From: Svornostia abyssi
GTDB lineage: Bacteria > Actinomycetota > Thermoleophilia > Solirubrobacterales > Solirubrobacteraceae
Direction: 5' to 3'
Length of the DNA stretch: 64,000 nucleotides
NCBI GenBank assembly: GCA_024666565.1
Contig: CP088295.1
Location: 2,480,001-2,544,000 of the forward strand
Shown piece by piece: positions 9,653 through 19,106 of the stretch. A model generated the notes under the pieces. It saw only the letters and a list, made by a program, of their open reading frames with translations, was not told where the DNA came from and made no database searches. The number at the start of each line of letters is the position of its first letter. The first letter of the stretch is position 1. A program made the position numbers and the translations under genes.

Positions 9653-11176
9653 GGGCACCTTCCGCTCGACCCGGTAGTGCTCGGCGTCGAACCGGTGCAG
9701 CATCCGCTGCATCCGCGGCAGGCTCCACGGCCAGATCGTGCTCGTCCGCCCGGTCGCGTCCAGGTAGTAGCTGCCGCAGCCGCCGGTCGCCCAGACCGCG
9801 TCCTTCAGGCGTTCGTCGACCCGTGCGAGGTAGCGCTCCTGCACGGCGCGGTCGACCTCGATGCGGCCGAGTGCGTGGAAGCGCATGTGCTTCATCGCCT
9901 CGACGGCGTAGTGCACCTGCTGCTCGATGACGAAGATGATCGATGAGTGCCCGAGCGCGCTGTTCGGGCCCACGAGCAGGAACAGATTGGGGAACCCGGC
10001 GACGGTGGTGCCGAGGTAGGCCTGCGGGCTGCCGCCCCACGTCTCGGCCATCGTGCGGCCGTCGGGCCCGCGCACCGCGGTCGCCACCGGCGGGTCCGTG
10101 ACATGGAACCCGGTCGCGAGGATGATCGTGTCGACCTCGCGCTCGGTCCCGTCGGAGGCGACCACGGTGTTGCCGCGGACCTCGGCGACGCCGGAGGAGA
10201 TGACGTCGACGTTGTCGCGCTGCAGCGCGGGGTACCACGTGTTGGCGAAGAGGATGCGCTTGCAACCCGGCTCGTAGTCGGGGGTCAGCCGGGCGCGCAG
10301 CTCGGGGTCCTTGACCTGGCTGTGCAGGTGCTTGGTCGCGGCCGCGCGCAGCGGGGCGATGAAGCGCGGGTGGCGCTGGGCGAAGCCGAGGGTCTCAGCG
10401 ATGCTGAAGATCGCCAGCCGGTGCGCGCGGCGCAGGCCGGGGACCCGGCGGTGCGCCCACCGCGCCCAGCGCGGGATCTCGAAGTCGATCCGCGGCAGCA
10501 GCCACGGGGCGGTGCGCTGGAACAGTTCGAGACGGCCGACCTTCGGCGCGATCTCGGGGACGAACTGGATGGCCGAGGCGCCGGACCCGATGACCGCGAC
10601 GCGCTCGCCGGTCAGGTCGTGGTCGTGGTTCCACTCGGCGGAGTGAAAGACGGTGCCGGGGAAGTCGGCGAGCCCGGGGATGTCCGGGATGAGCGGCTGG
10701 TGCAGCGGCCCGGCGGCGGAGATGACCGCCCGGGCGAGGAGCGGCCCGTCGGAGGTCTCCAGGCGCCAGCCCTGGACGGTGTCGTCCCACGCGGCGCCGC
10801 TGGCCTCGACGCCGAAGCGGATGTCGCGGCGCACGCCGTACGCGTCGACGGTGTCGCGCACGTACTGCTCGATCTCGGCCTGCGGGGCGTACTGGCGCGT
10901 CCAGTCGGGGTTGGGGGCGAACGAGTACGAGTACAGGTGCGAGGGCACATCGCAGGCGCACCCCGGGTACGTGTTCTCACGCCAGCAGCCGCCGACGTCC
11001 GGGCCCTTCTCGAGCACGACGACGTCGCGGAAGCCCGCCTCGCGCAGCTTGATCGCGGCGGCGATCCCGCCGAAGCCGGCACCGATGACGACGGCGTCGA
11101 GCATCTGCTCCGGGGCCGGCGCGCCGGGTTCCTCGGTCGCGACGGGAGGGGTGTGGTACGCGGTGGTACTGGCCAT
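9635..11176 (-). CDS. Flavin-containing monooxygenase, Baeyer-Villiger type
   Basis: 513 residues. Uses FAD and NADPH to put oxygen into a ketone or a soft nucleophile. Two Rossmann motifs are visible, GAGFGGIAAA (FAD) and GSGASAIQ (NADPH). Between them is FPGTVFHSAEW, which fits the type I Baeyer-Villiger fingerprint FxGxxxHxxxW. ATGFHVTDPP near the C-terminal third is the second FAD contact. The ATG at 11176 is preferred because TACCGT lies 6 nt upstream (minus strand, 11188-11183); an open frame continues further upstream but looks non-coding. Convergent with ahcY. The substrate is unknown. Confidence 0.88.
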   Translation of the reverse strand: MASTTAYHTPPVATEEPGAPAPEQMLDAVVIGAGFGGIAAAIKLREAGFRDVVVLEKGPDVGGCWRENTYPGCACDVPSHLYSYSFAPNPDWTRQYAPQAEIEQYVRDTVDAYGVRRDIRFGVEASGAAWDDTVQGWRLETSDGPLLARAVISAAGPLHQPLIPDIPGLADFPGTVFHSAEWNHDHDLTGERVAVIGSGASAIQFVPEIAPKVGRLELFQRTAPWLLPRIDFEIPRWARWAHRRVPGLRRAHRLAIFSIAETLGFAQRHPRFIAPLRAAATKHLHSQVKDPELRARLTPDYEPGCKRILFANTWYPALQRDNVDVISSGVAEVRGNTVVASDGTEREVDTIILATGFHVTDPPVATAVRGPDGRTMAETWGGSPQAYLGTTVAGFPNLFLLVGPNSALGHSSIIFVIEQQVHYAVEAMKHMRFHALGRIEVDRAVQERYLARVDERLKDAVWATGGCGSYYLDATGRTSTIWPWSLPRMQRMLHRFDAEHYRVERKVPAPVSS

Positions 11177-11361
11177 GCTCGGACGGTATGCGTCGCGCGG
11201 CGCCGCGCCATCGGTAGTTCTCGCGCACCCGTGTCGGGGGTGCGCCGAAGAAACCCTGGGGGGCGGGTTTGGGGTCGTCCTCGATGGCACCGGGCGCGAG
11301 GGGGCCGAAGCTTGCGGGCATGGGGCGGACCGGCCGTCCCGGACACGACGAGGAGCACCTC

Positions 11362-12730
11362 ATGCTGACGCTGGACACCACCACCGCCGCCCTCCGCGAA
11401 CTGCGCCTGCGCACGCGCGGCGCCGTGCACACTCCGGGCGACGACGGCTTCGACGCCGCGCGCCAGGCGTGGAACCTCGCCGTCGACCAGCGCCCGACCG
11501 CGGTGGTCCACGCGCTCGACGCCGCCGACGTGCGCGCCGTGATCGACGTCGCGAAGGCCGCGGGCCTGCAGGTGGCGCCCCAGGGGACGGGGCACAACGC
11601 CGGGCCGCTCGGCGATCTCCGGGACACGATCCTGCTGCGGACCGACGCGATGCGCGAGGTCACCCTCGACATCGAGGCGCGGACCGCACGCGTCGGCGCC
11701 GGCACGTTGTGGCTCGATGTCACCGCGCCGGCCTCCGAGCATGGACTCGCGCCGCTCGCGGGCTCGTCGCCGGACGTCGGTGTCGTGGGCTACACGCTCG
11801 GCGGCGGCATGAGCTGGCTCAGCCGGCAGCACGGCTTCGCGGCCAACAGCGTGACCGCGATCGAGGCCGTCACGGCCGACGGCGAGCTGCGCCGCATCAC
11901 GGCCGATCAAGACACGGACCTGTTCTGGGCGCTGCGCGGGGGGAGGGGGCGCGTTCGCGGTCGTCACGGCGATGGAGTTCGCCCTCCATGAGGCGCACGA
12001 GCTGTCCGCGGGCGCACTCATCTACCCGATCGATCGTGCGCCCGAGGTCCTGCGCCGCTGGCGCGACTGGATGCTCGACGCGCCCGACGCGTTCACGACG
12101 AGCGCGCGGCTGCTGCACGTGCCGCCGCTGCCCGACATCCCGGAACCCGTTCGGGGCGGGAGCTTCGTGGTCATCGACGGCGCGGCGCTCGCGGCACCGG
12201 ACGTCGTGGAGCGCGAGCTGCGCGGCCTCCGCGAGCTCGGCCCGATGATGGACGGGTTCGCGCCCGTCCCGCCGGTCGCGCTGAGCCGCATCCACATGGA
12301 CCCGGAGGAGCCCGTCCCCGCCGAGGGCGACCACGCGCTGGTGGGCTCGGTGGACGACGCGCTGCTCGACGGGCTCGTCGACCTCGCCGGGACGCCCGGG
12401 GAGACCGCGCTGCTCATGGCCGAGATCCGTCAGCTCGGCGGGGCGTTCGGCCGTGCGCCCGAAGGCGCCGGCGCCCGCGACCGGTTCGAGGGCGACGGCC
12501 TGCTCTTCGCCACGGGGATGGTGATGGACGAGGCGATGGGAGCGGCCGTCCGCCGCGACCTGGCGGCGTTCCGCGACCTCACGTTCGACCTGCGCACCGA
12601 CCACTACCTCAACTTCGCCGAGCAGCCCGAGCAGGAGCTGCACCGGCCTGAGGTGGCGGCGCGGCTGGCGCAGATCAAGGCCAACGTCGACCCGGACGAC
12701 GTGATCCGCTCGAACCACCCCGTCCGGTAG
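11362..12730 (+). CDS. FAD-linked oxidoreductase, berberine-bridge-like (one-base frameshift)
   Basis: With one G removed from the run at 11938-11949 this is a 455-residue PCMH-type FAD oxidoreductase; as written the frame breaks after [10 protein letters not shown]-terminal FAD domain: [14 protein letters not shown] carries the His expected for 8-alpha-histidyl FAD, and [18 protein letters not shown] is the second FAD loop, with no cysteine, so only single covalent attachment is expected. C-terminal BBE-like segment ends [20 protein letters not shown]. Start ATG at 11362 has AGGAG 7 nt upstream. Both halves are well conserved, so a base-calling error is more likely than a pseudogene. Confidence 0.82.
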
Positions 12731-12751
12731 CCGCGTAGGCTGGCGGGGGAG

Positions 12752-14036
12752 ATGGACGGCTCCCCCCGCCAGCGCTCCCAGCCACGACGTCGCTGATCTC
12801 GCTCTCGCCGAGGAGGGACAGGTCCGCATCGACTGGGCGGACACCCACATGCCCGTGCTCGCGCAGATCCGTGAGCGCTTCGCCGCCGAGCGCCCGCTCG
12901 CCGGCATCCGCATCGGCGCGAGCCTGCACGTCACCGCCGAGACCGCGAACCTCGTCCGCGCGCTGGTCGCCGGCGGCGCCGACGTCGCGCTGTGCGCCAG
13001 CAACCCGCTGTCCACGCAGGACGACGTCGCCGCCGCGCTGGTCGACCGCCACGGCGCGCGGGTCTACGCGGTCCAGGGCGAGGACACGGACACGTACTAC
13101 CGCCACATCACGACCGTGGTCGACGGGGCGCCGCAGGTGACGATGGACGACGGTGCCGACCTCGTCAGCGTCATCCACGGCGCCCGCACGGACCTGCTCG
13201 ACGGCATCGTCGGGGGGACCGAGGAGACCACCACCGGCGTGCTGCGGATGCGGGCGCTCGAGGCCGAGGGCGCGCTCGGGTTCCCGGTCGTGGCGGTCAA
13301 CGACGCGCAGACGACCCGCCTGTTCGACAACCTGCACGGCACCGGGCAGTCCACGCTCGACGGGATCCTCCGGGCGACGAACATCCTGCTGGCCGGACGC
13401 ACGGTCGTCGTCCTCGGCTACGGCTGGTGCGGGCGCGGCGTGGCCGTCCGGGCCAAGGGCGCGGGGGCATCGGTCATCGTCTGCGAGGTCGACCCCGTGC
13501 GGGCGCTGCAGGCGCGACTGGACGGCTACGAGGTCATGCCCGCGCTGGACGCCGCCGAGCGCGGCGACGTCTTCGTGTGCGTCACCGGCGATCGCGACGT
13601 GCTGGGCGCCGCGCACTTCGCCCGGATGCGGGACGGCGCGATCCTTGCGAACGCCGGGCACTTCGATGTCGAGATCAACCTCCCGGAGCTCCGCGACGCG
13701 GCCGTCCAGCCGCCGCGAGAGGTCCGTCCGCAGGTCCACGAGCACACGCTCGAGGACGGCCGGCGGCTGCACCTCCTCGCGCACGGCCGCGTGGTGAACC
13801 TCGCGGCGGCCGAAGGGCACCCCGCTGCGGTGATGGATCTCGCGTTCGCCGGCCAGGCGCTGGCCGCGGAGTTCCTGGTGCGCCACGCCGGGACGCTCGA
13901 GCCGCGGGTGCTCGCGGTCCCGGGTGAGCTGGAGCGCGAGATCGCACGGCTGAAGCTCGCGTCGCTCGGCATCGAGATCGACACGCTCAGCCCCGCCCAG
14001 GAGGCATACCTGACCTCCTGGGAGCAGGGCACATAA
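12752..14036 (+). CDS. Divergent SAH-hydrolase-like protein, archaeal type (one-base frameshift near start)
   Basis: The intact frame begins at ATG 12849, but conserved SAH-hydrolase sequence ([21 protein letters not shown] as its core DLALAEEG) continues upstream. Removing one C from the C6 run at 12762-12767 joins it to ATG 12752, which has GGGGGAG before it and TAGGCT 10 nt upstream, giving 427 residues. It has the short form without the bacterial insert and without the KPDHYRY tail, as in archaeal and Thermotoga enzymes. Motifs [32 protein letters not shown] and GHPAAVM are present. The loop reads [16 protein letters not shown]: the catalytic lysine is Thr. It may act on another S-nucleosyl-homocysteine or be inactive. 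Confidence 0.82.
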
Positions 14037-14045
14037 GCCCGTCTG

Positions 14046-14071
14046 ACCGGCCGTGAGCGACGGTTCCCGGT
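14046..14071 (+). terminator. Imperfect hairpin after the SAH-hydrolase-like gene
   Basis: ACCGGCCGT, loop GAGCG, ACGG, bulge TTC, CCGGT: about nine pairs, 10 nt after the stop. It overlaps the promoter area of the next gene, whose TACCGT box follows at 14074-14079. Confidence 0.35.
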
Positions 14072-14086
14072 GGTACCGTCAGGAGG

Positions 14087-15992
14087 GTGATCGGGTGGCG
14101 GATCGGCGCGGGGGTGCTGCTCGCAGCGGTCGCACTCGGGCGGGCCGCTGACGCTCCGGGCGCGACGTTCTGCGTGGCCGATGTCCGCTGCCCGGAAGCC
14201 GGTCAGCGGGCGACGCTCGACGAGGCGGCGCTCGCTGCGGGAGCCTCACCGGGGCTCGACACGGTCTTCGTCGGTCCCGGGGTGCGGTCCGGAGCGGCGT
14301 TCGAGGCGGGCAATCCCGTCGAGCTGATCGGCGCGGGGCGTGCGGCCACCACCCTGGTCGCGAGCGGTGGGGCGAACGCCGCGCTCACCGTCGCCGACCG
14401 GCAGTCGAAGGTGCTCGCGCTCGGGGTCCAGGTGCCAGACGCGGCCGCGGGTGTGGGGCTCCGCCTCGCCGGGGTCGCGGACGACATCGCCGCGGCGCCC
14501 GTCGCGTCAGCGGCCGCGCCCGCCACGGCGGTGCTGCTCCTCGATGGCGCGGTCGTGCGCAACGCGGTGCTGGACGCACCCGCGCTGGACGGCGCGTTCG
14601 CCGCCGACCTCGCGCCGGGTGCGGACGCGCGCTTGGAGCAGGTGCGGACGACCGGGGCAGGCATTCGCGGGCGCGCGGGCAACCTGGTGGTCGAGCGGTC
14701 GCGGATCGACGTCCACGCCGGGGTCGGCGTCTGGGCCGCCGACGCCGCCACCGTCCGGCTGGACTCCGTGGTCATCCGCAGCCTGCGTGGCGCGGCCGGC
14801 GCCGTCCGGGCACACCAGCCGGCGCGAGGCGCGGAGGCCGCGACGATCCGGGTGCGGCACGCCACCATCATCGGCGCGGGGGAGGCGGACCGGCCGGCGT
14901 TGTCCGCGACGGCGAGCGGCGCCCGGCGCCGCGGCGCTGATCCGCGTCGATGACAGCATCGTCCGCGGATTTGCCGGCGACCGGTACGCGCGGGCCGAGG
15001 CCGGAGCGGACGCGTTCATCGACGTCGCCTACTCGAACTTCGACCCTGCCACGGACCGGACGACCGGTGACGGGCGGCTGTCGCCGTTCGACGGGGCGGG
15101 GGCCATGAACCGCACGTACGGATCCATTCGGTTCGTTGACTCCATGGGCGGCGACTACCGGCTGAGCGCGCTCTCGCCCGTCATCGACCGCGGCACCCCG
15201 GGGGCACTGCTGCCAGGCGAGCCGCCGCTGGACCTCGACGGGCTGGACCGCATCGTGGACGGCAACGGCACGGCCGGCGCCACCCGGGACATGGGCGCAT
15301 TCGAGTACCAGCGCCGCCCGCCCGGGCTCACGGCGACCGCTCAGCCGGCGCTCGCCCAGGTCGGCACGCCGATGCGGTTCGAGGCACAGACCTCAGACCC
15401 TGACCCGGGCGACGAGGTCACCGTCCGGTGGGCGTTCGACGACGGGACGACCGTTGACGGGCCAGCGGCCGATCGCACGTTCTCGACGCCGGGCGCGCAC
15501 TCCGCCACGGTCACCGCGACAGACTCCGCGGGCGCGGTGACCACGCGCACGGTGCTGGTGCGCACGACGCCCGTCCCACCCGTGCTCGCGGCGGAGGTTC
15601 CGGTGCCGCGCGACGTGGTCGCGCCGCGCTTCTCACTGCCCGACGCTGCGCTGCGCGTCGCGCGGGACGGCAGGGTCGCCGTCCGCGTGCGCTGCGCGGC
15701 CGGGGAACCCGAGGCCTGCGCCGGCTCGGTGTCGATCTCGCTGCGTCGCACGGTCCGCGGTCGCACCACGCGAGTCGCGCTGGCGGCGGGGTCGTTCACC
15801 GTGCCGGCAGGCGCGCAGCGGACGGTTCGCGTCCGCCTCCGAGCCACCGGGCGCACGCTCCTGCGCCGCACGGGCAGGCTCCGCGTGCGGCTGACCGTCG
15901 ACGCGCGCGACGCCGCCGGGAATCGCCGCACGGTGCGCCGGGAGCTCACGCTGCGCGCCGCCGGCAATGCGAAACGCGGGCCAGCCCGCTAG
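14087..15992 (+). CDS. Secreted beta-helix/PKD-domain protein (one-base frameshift)
   Basis: With one C removed at 14922-14924 the product is 634 residues. N-terminal signal peptide (MIGWRIGAGVLLAAVALGRA). Residues about 25-330 look like a right-handed parallel beta-helix (repeating short strands: RLEQVRTTGAGI, NLVVERSRID, TVRLDSVVI), then DLDGLDRIVDGNGTAGATRDMGAFEYQ, a tail common in pectate-lyase-like surface proteins. A PKD-type domain follows (VRWAFDDGTT..FSTPGAHSATVTATD) and an Arg-rich beta domain (about 520-634). No catalytic residues are evident. GTG start at 14087 has AGGAGG directly upstream and TACCGT 7 nt before it. Likely cell-surface or exported; function unknown. Confidence 0.75.
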
Positions 15993-16004
15993 GGTCCGGG
16001 CGCG

Positions 16005-17012
16005 ATGAGAGCGATGGTCCTCGCCGCGGGGCTCGGCACCCGCCTGCGCCCCCTCACCTTCGAGCTGCCCAAGCCCATGGTCCCGGTCCTCGACCGGCCG
16101 GTGATGGCACACATCGTCGATCTCCTGCAGCGCCAGGGCATCGACGAGATCATCGCGAACCTCCATTACTTCCCGGACACGATCCGCGGGTACTTCGGCG
16201 ACGAGCTGACCTACCGCTACGAGGACGCGCTGAAGGGCACCGCGGGCGGTGTGCAGAACTGCGCCGACTTCTTCGGTGACGAGCCGTTCCTCGTGATCTC
16301 CGGGGACGCGCTCACGGATCTCGACATCGCCAAGCTCGAGGCGCGCCATCGCGCCCACGGCGGGATCGCGACGCTGTGCGTGAAGAAGGTGCCGGACACC
16401 CGCGAGTACGGCGTCGTCCTCCACGACGCCGGCGGCCGCATCACGGGCTTTCAGGAGAAGCCCGACCCGGCCGAGGCGCTCTCGGATCTCGGCAACTGCG
16501 GCATGTACGTCTTCTCACCGGAGATCTTCGACTACTTCCCGAAGGACCAGGCCGAGGTCGACTGGGCACACGATGTGTTCCCGGCGCTCCTGGAGCACGA
16601 CGTCCCGTTCTTCATCCACGAGATCGACGAGTACTGGAACGACGTCGGTTCGCTGGCCGAACTCAAGTCGGGCACGTTCGACGTGCTGTCCGGTGCGTTG
16701 CAGATGGATGTCCGCGGTGATGAGCTGGACGAGGGCCTCACCGTCGGCGCCCACTCGGGGCTCGACGGCGTGGCGATGATCGAGCCGCCCGTCTGGATCG
16801 GTGACAACGTGCGCATCGGGGCGGAAAGCCGCCTGATGGGCCCGGTCGTCATCGGTGATGGCGCGACGATCGAGGACGGAGCGCTCATCCGCGACTCCAT
16901 CGTGTTCCCTGGCACCACGGTGCCGGCGGGGACGATCCTCATCGGGGCGATCGCCGGCGCGGCCGGGATCGTCGAGGCGCTGCCACCGCGCGTCTCGTCC
17001 GCGGCGCGCTGA
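16005..17012 (+). CDS. Sugar-1-phosphate nucleotidyltransferase (second copy)
   Basis: 335 residues. Same fold as the gene at 4200: LAAGLGTRLRPLT and LPKPMVPVLDRPV form the nucleotide site, ISGDALTDLD holds the metal aspartate, GFQEKPDP binds the sugar phosphate. A short left-handed beta-helix ends the protein (WIGDNVRIGAESRLMGPVVIG). Makes an NDP-sugar from sugar-1-phosphate, probably for glycan or glycolipid synthesis; glucose or mannose and the base used are not decidable. ATG at 16005 is 9 nt after TAGGGT (15990-15995), which overlaps the upstream stop. It ends 1 bp before the convergent ctaG stop. Confidence 0.87.
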   Translation: MRAMVLAAGLGTRLRPLTFELPKPMVPVLDRPVMAHIVDLLQRQGIDEIIANLHYFPDTIRGYFGDELTYRYEDALKGTAGGVQNCADFFGDEPFLVISGDALTDLDIAKLEARHRAHGGIATLCVKKVPDTREYGVVLHDAGGRITGFQEKPDPAEALSDLGNCGMYVFSPEIFDYFPKDQAEVDWAHDVFPALLEHDVPFFIHEIDEYWNDVGSLAELKSGTFDVLSGALQMDVRGDELDEGLTVGAHSGLDGVAMIEPPVWIGDNVRIGAESRLMGPVVIGDGATIEDGALIRDSIVFPGTTVPAGTILIGAIAGAAGIVEALPPRVSSAAR

Positions 17013-17013
17013 C

Positions 17014-17825
17014 TCAGACGGCGTCCGGGCCGTAGCGCTCGCGGCGCTGCTCGTCGCGCTCTGAGTCCTCCAGCGCCTTGACGAAGAGGAAGACGAGCGC
17101 GATGCCCATGATGATCGACTGCTCCGTCGCCATGACGAGGCCGGCGACGCTCTGGTCGGTGTGCGCGTCCATGCCCCAGTAGCTCGGCTGCTGCTCGTAG
17201 AAGGCATAGATCGCCTCAGGGGCGAACGCGAGCGCGACGCCGAGCAGGCCGACGAACACCTTCGTCGAGGCCATGTAGGCGACGGGGCCCATGCCGCCGA
17301 GCCGCTGCCGGCTGGGGATCGGGTTGAGGATGTGCCACCAGTACAGGAAGCCCGCCGTGATGAACGTGATGTGCTCGAAGCGGTGCAGGAGCGGGTGCTC
17401 GAGCGCAGCGTCGTACAGCGCCGGGTAGTGCCAGATCCACATGACCGCCACGTACAGGACGAGCGCGAAGACGGGATGCGCGAGCGGGCCGGCGGCCTGT
17501 TCCAGGCGCATGGTGCGCTTCGTGACGGGCCGCAGGATGACGCGCGTGAGACCCAGCAGGATGAGCACGACGCCGATGTCGATGAGCAGGACGTGCTGGA
17601 CCATGTGCATCGTGAACAGCTGCTCGGCGAGCGCGTCGATCGGTGAGAGCAGCGCGGCGGCGAAGCAGAGGATTCCCAGCAGGAAGCTGATGAGCCGGCC
17701 GGGGGAGGCGCGGACGGCGCGCCAGCGCCGCACGTAGACCACGGTCGCGGCCACGAGCATGAGGATGACCACGGGCTCGAACGTCCACGGTGCTTCCGGG
17801 CTCGCTCCGAGGGGGGAACCGACAT
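17014..17825 (-). CDS. ctaG: Cytochrome c oxidase assembly factor CtaG (caa3 type)
   Basis: Multi-pass membrane protein, about seven helices, of the caa3_CtaG family, needed for Cu-A/Cu-B insertion in caa3-type oxidase of Bacillus and relatives. Family landmarks are TMHMVQHVLLIDIG, MWIWHYPALYDAA, HRFEHITFITAGFLYWW and the His/Met-rich SYWGMDAHTDQSVAGLVMATEQ region (cited in parts). In frame, the only start is GTG 17772, which clips the family's usual N-terminus. If one base is missing from the G6 run at 17811-17816, the frame reaches ATG 17825 and adds SPEAPWTFEP, which matches the family better. I give the longer span. C-terminus is a charged tail. No oxidase gene is in the window. Confidence 0.83.
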
Positions 17826-17858
17826 GCGCTCGATTGTCGCAGTCCTGCGCACACGCTC

Positions 17859-18569
17859 ATGCCGTGGCGCGTCAGCGTGGGGCTCGTGCCATCGCGCGTC
17901 CTCTCGCTGCTCGTCCCGCCGACCTGCTGGGTCTGCGGTGCGCCTGCGCCTGCGTCCGTGGCGGGGCCGCTCTGTGCGGCGTGCCGGCGGACGCTGCCGT
18001 GGCTCCCAGCGGGCTGCTGTCCGCGGTGTGCGCTGCCCGCGCACGGGCGGGGTGGGTGCCCGGCGGCCCGGCAGGCGTTCGACGCCGCGCGGTCGGTCGT
18101 CGCCTACGAGGGCGTGGCGTCCGCCGCCGTCCGCGCGCTGAAGGATCGCGGCGGGGTGCGGCTCGCCGCGATGATGGGCGCCCAGATGGCGGCCTCGCTC
18201 CCGCCGGAGTTCCTGCGTGGCGCACGGATCGTGCCGGTGCCGGCGCACCCGTTCCGGCGTCGCGTCCGCGGGTTCGACGCGGCTGCGCTCCTCGCGGCGG
18301 AGGTCGCCGCGCGGTGCGACCGCCCGCTGGACGCCGACCTCCTGCGCCGCCGCGGCTGGCGGGGCCGTCAGCGGGGCGCGTCCCGCGCCGAGCGGCTGGC
18401 GGCCGGTCGGCTCGTGATCGAGCTGCGCCGCCCGATCCCGCCCCCTGCTGTGGCGGCACTCGTCGACGACGTGCACACGACCGGCGCGACGCTGCACGCC
18501 TGCGCCATGGCGTTGCGCACGGGCGGGTGTGAGCGGGTCGTGGCGCTCACGTGGGCCCGCGCGCTGTGA
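17859..18569 (+). CDS. ComF-family phosphoribosyltransferase-like protein
   Basis: 236 residues from ATG 17859. N-terminal zinc-finger cysteines in CWVCGAP, CAACRR and CCPRCALP, then a type I phosphoribosyltransferase fold whose PRPP loop reads ALVDDVHTTGATL near residue 205. RIVPVPAHPFRRRVRGFDAAALLA is the family's central block. ComFC proteins take part in DNA uptake/transformation in some bacteria; in actinobacteria the role is not settled. Its start is 34 bp from the divergent ctaG start. It sits just before hpf-secA, an order common in actinobacteria. Confidence 0.86.
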   Translation: MPWRVSVGLVPSRVLSLLVPPTCWVCGAPAPASVAGPLCAACRRTLPWLPAGCCPRCALPAHGRGGCPAARQAFDAARSVVAYEGVASAAVRALKDRGGVRLAAMMGAQMAASLPPEFLRGARIVPVPAHPFRRRVRGFDAAALLAAEVAARCDRPLDADLLRRRGWRGRQRGASRAERLAAGRLVIELRRPIPPPAVAALVDDVHTTGATLHACAMALRTGGCERVVALTWARAL

Positions 18570-18597
18570 CCGCACGCCCCGTGGCCGGGCGGCGGTC
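18568..18597 (+). terminator. Hairpin at the end of the comF-like gene
   Basis: GACCGC (overlapping the stop codon) pairs with GCGGTC, and inside it GCCC pairs with GGGC around a GC-rich loop. Stable but without a T-run. Confidence 0.4.
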
Positions 18598-18634
18598 GGG
18601 GGAAACCACGGACCGGGCATTCGTCCGACCACCG

Positions 18635-18663
18635 TTGCAGTCGGCCGATCGCGTCCGTACCCT
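18635..18663 (+). promoter_or_regulatory. Promoter of hpf
   Basis: TTGCAG (18635-18640), a 17-bp spacer, then TACCCT (18658-18663). The predicted start near 18670 gives a leader of about 30 nt with a strong ribosome site (AAGGGGG) before the ATG at 18702. This is one of few genes here with a conventional leader. Confidence 0.6.
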
Positions 18664-18701
18664 GCCGTGCAGGAACAACCGATCCCACAAAGGGGGCTTC
18701 G

Positions 18702-19052
18702 ATGAAGATCGAGGTCAAGGGCCGTAACACTCCCGTTACCGACGAACTCCGCTCGATGGTCGAGCGGCGCTTTCGGAAGGTGGGTGCCCAGGTGTCCGAG
18801 TTCGCAACGCTCGAGGTCGAGCTGAGCGAGGAACGCAACCCTGCGATCCCCGACTCGTATATCGCCGAGGCCACGTTGTTCCTGAAAGGCACGACCTTGC
18901 GGGCGTGCGACCGTGCGCGCGACATGAGCCACGCCGTCCACCTCTGCGAGGAGGAACTCTCGCGGCAGGTCAAGCGCCATCGCGACAAGCGCCGCGCCCG
19001 GCGCACCGCTCGGGCGATGAGCGCGGAGGCGCGCATCCAGCCCGCCGCCTGA
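18702..19052 (+). CDS. hpf: Ribosome hibernation promotion factor, short form
   Basis: 116 residues. Begins MKIEVKGRNTPVTDELRSMVE, matching the HPF/YfiA beta-alpha-beta-beta-beta-alpha fold that sits in the 30S tRNA/mRNA channel of idle ribosomes. The long C-terminal dimerisation domain of most actinobacterial HPFs is absent; the protein instead ends in a basic tail (KRHRDKRRARRTARAM). A short form would be expected to act like E. coli HPF or YfiA rather than making 100S dimers on its own. Its place directly before secA is common in Gram-positive bacteria. Confidence 0.88.
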   Translation: MKIEVKGRNTPVTDELRSMVERRFRKVGAQVSEFATLEVELSEERNPAIPDSYIAEATLFLKGTTLRACDRARDMSHAVHLCEEELSRQVKRHRDKRRARRTARAMSAEARIQPAA

Positions 19053-19056
19053 CCCT

Positions 19057-19090
19057 GCGAGCGGTCCCGGCGCAGCCGGGACCGCTTCGC
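19057..19090 (+). terminator. Strong hairpin between hpf and secA
   Basis: GCGGTCCCGGC pairs with GCCGGGACCGC around GCA, extended by GCGA/TCGC with one bulged base, about 15 pairs. It begins 4 nt after the hpf stop. The -10-like TACGCT (19091-19096) of secA follows at once, so the hairpin lies upstream of the secA transcript and most simply ends the hpf message. Confidence 0.6.
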
Positions 19091-19106
19091 TACGCTGGGA
19101 AGCACG

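Noticed and set aside
11362..12730. Calling the FAD oxidoreductase and the other frameshifted genes pseudogenes
   Set aside because: A single base in a short homopolymer accounts for each break, sequence on both sides is conserved, and the same kind of break occurs in secA, which cannot be dead.
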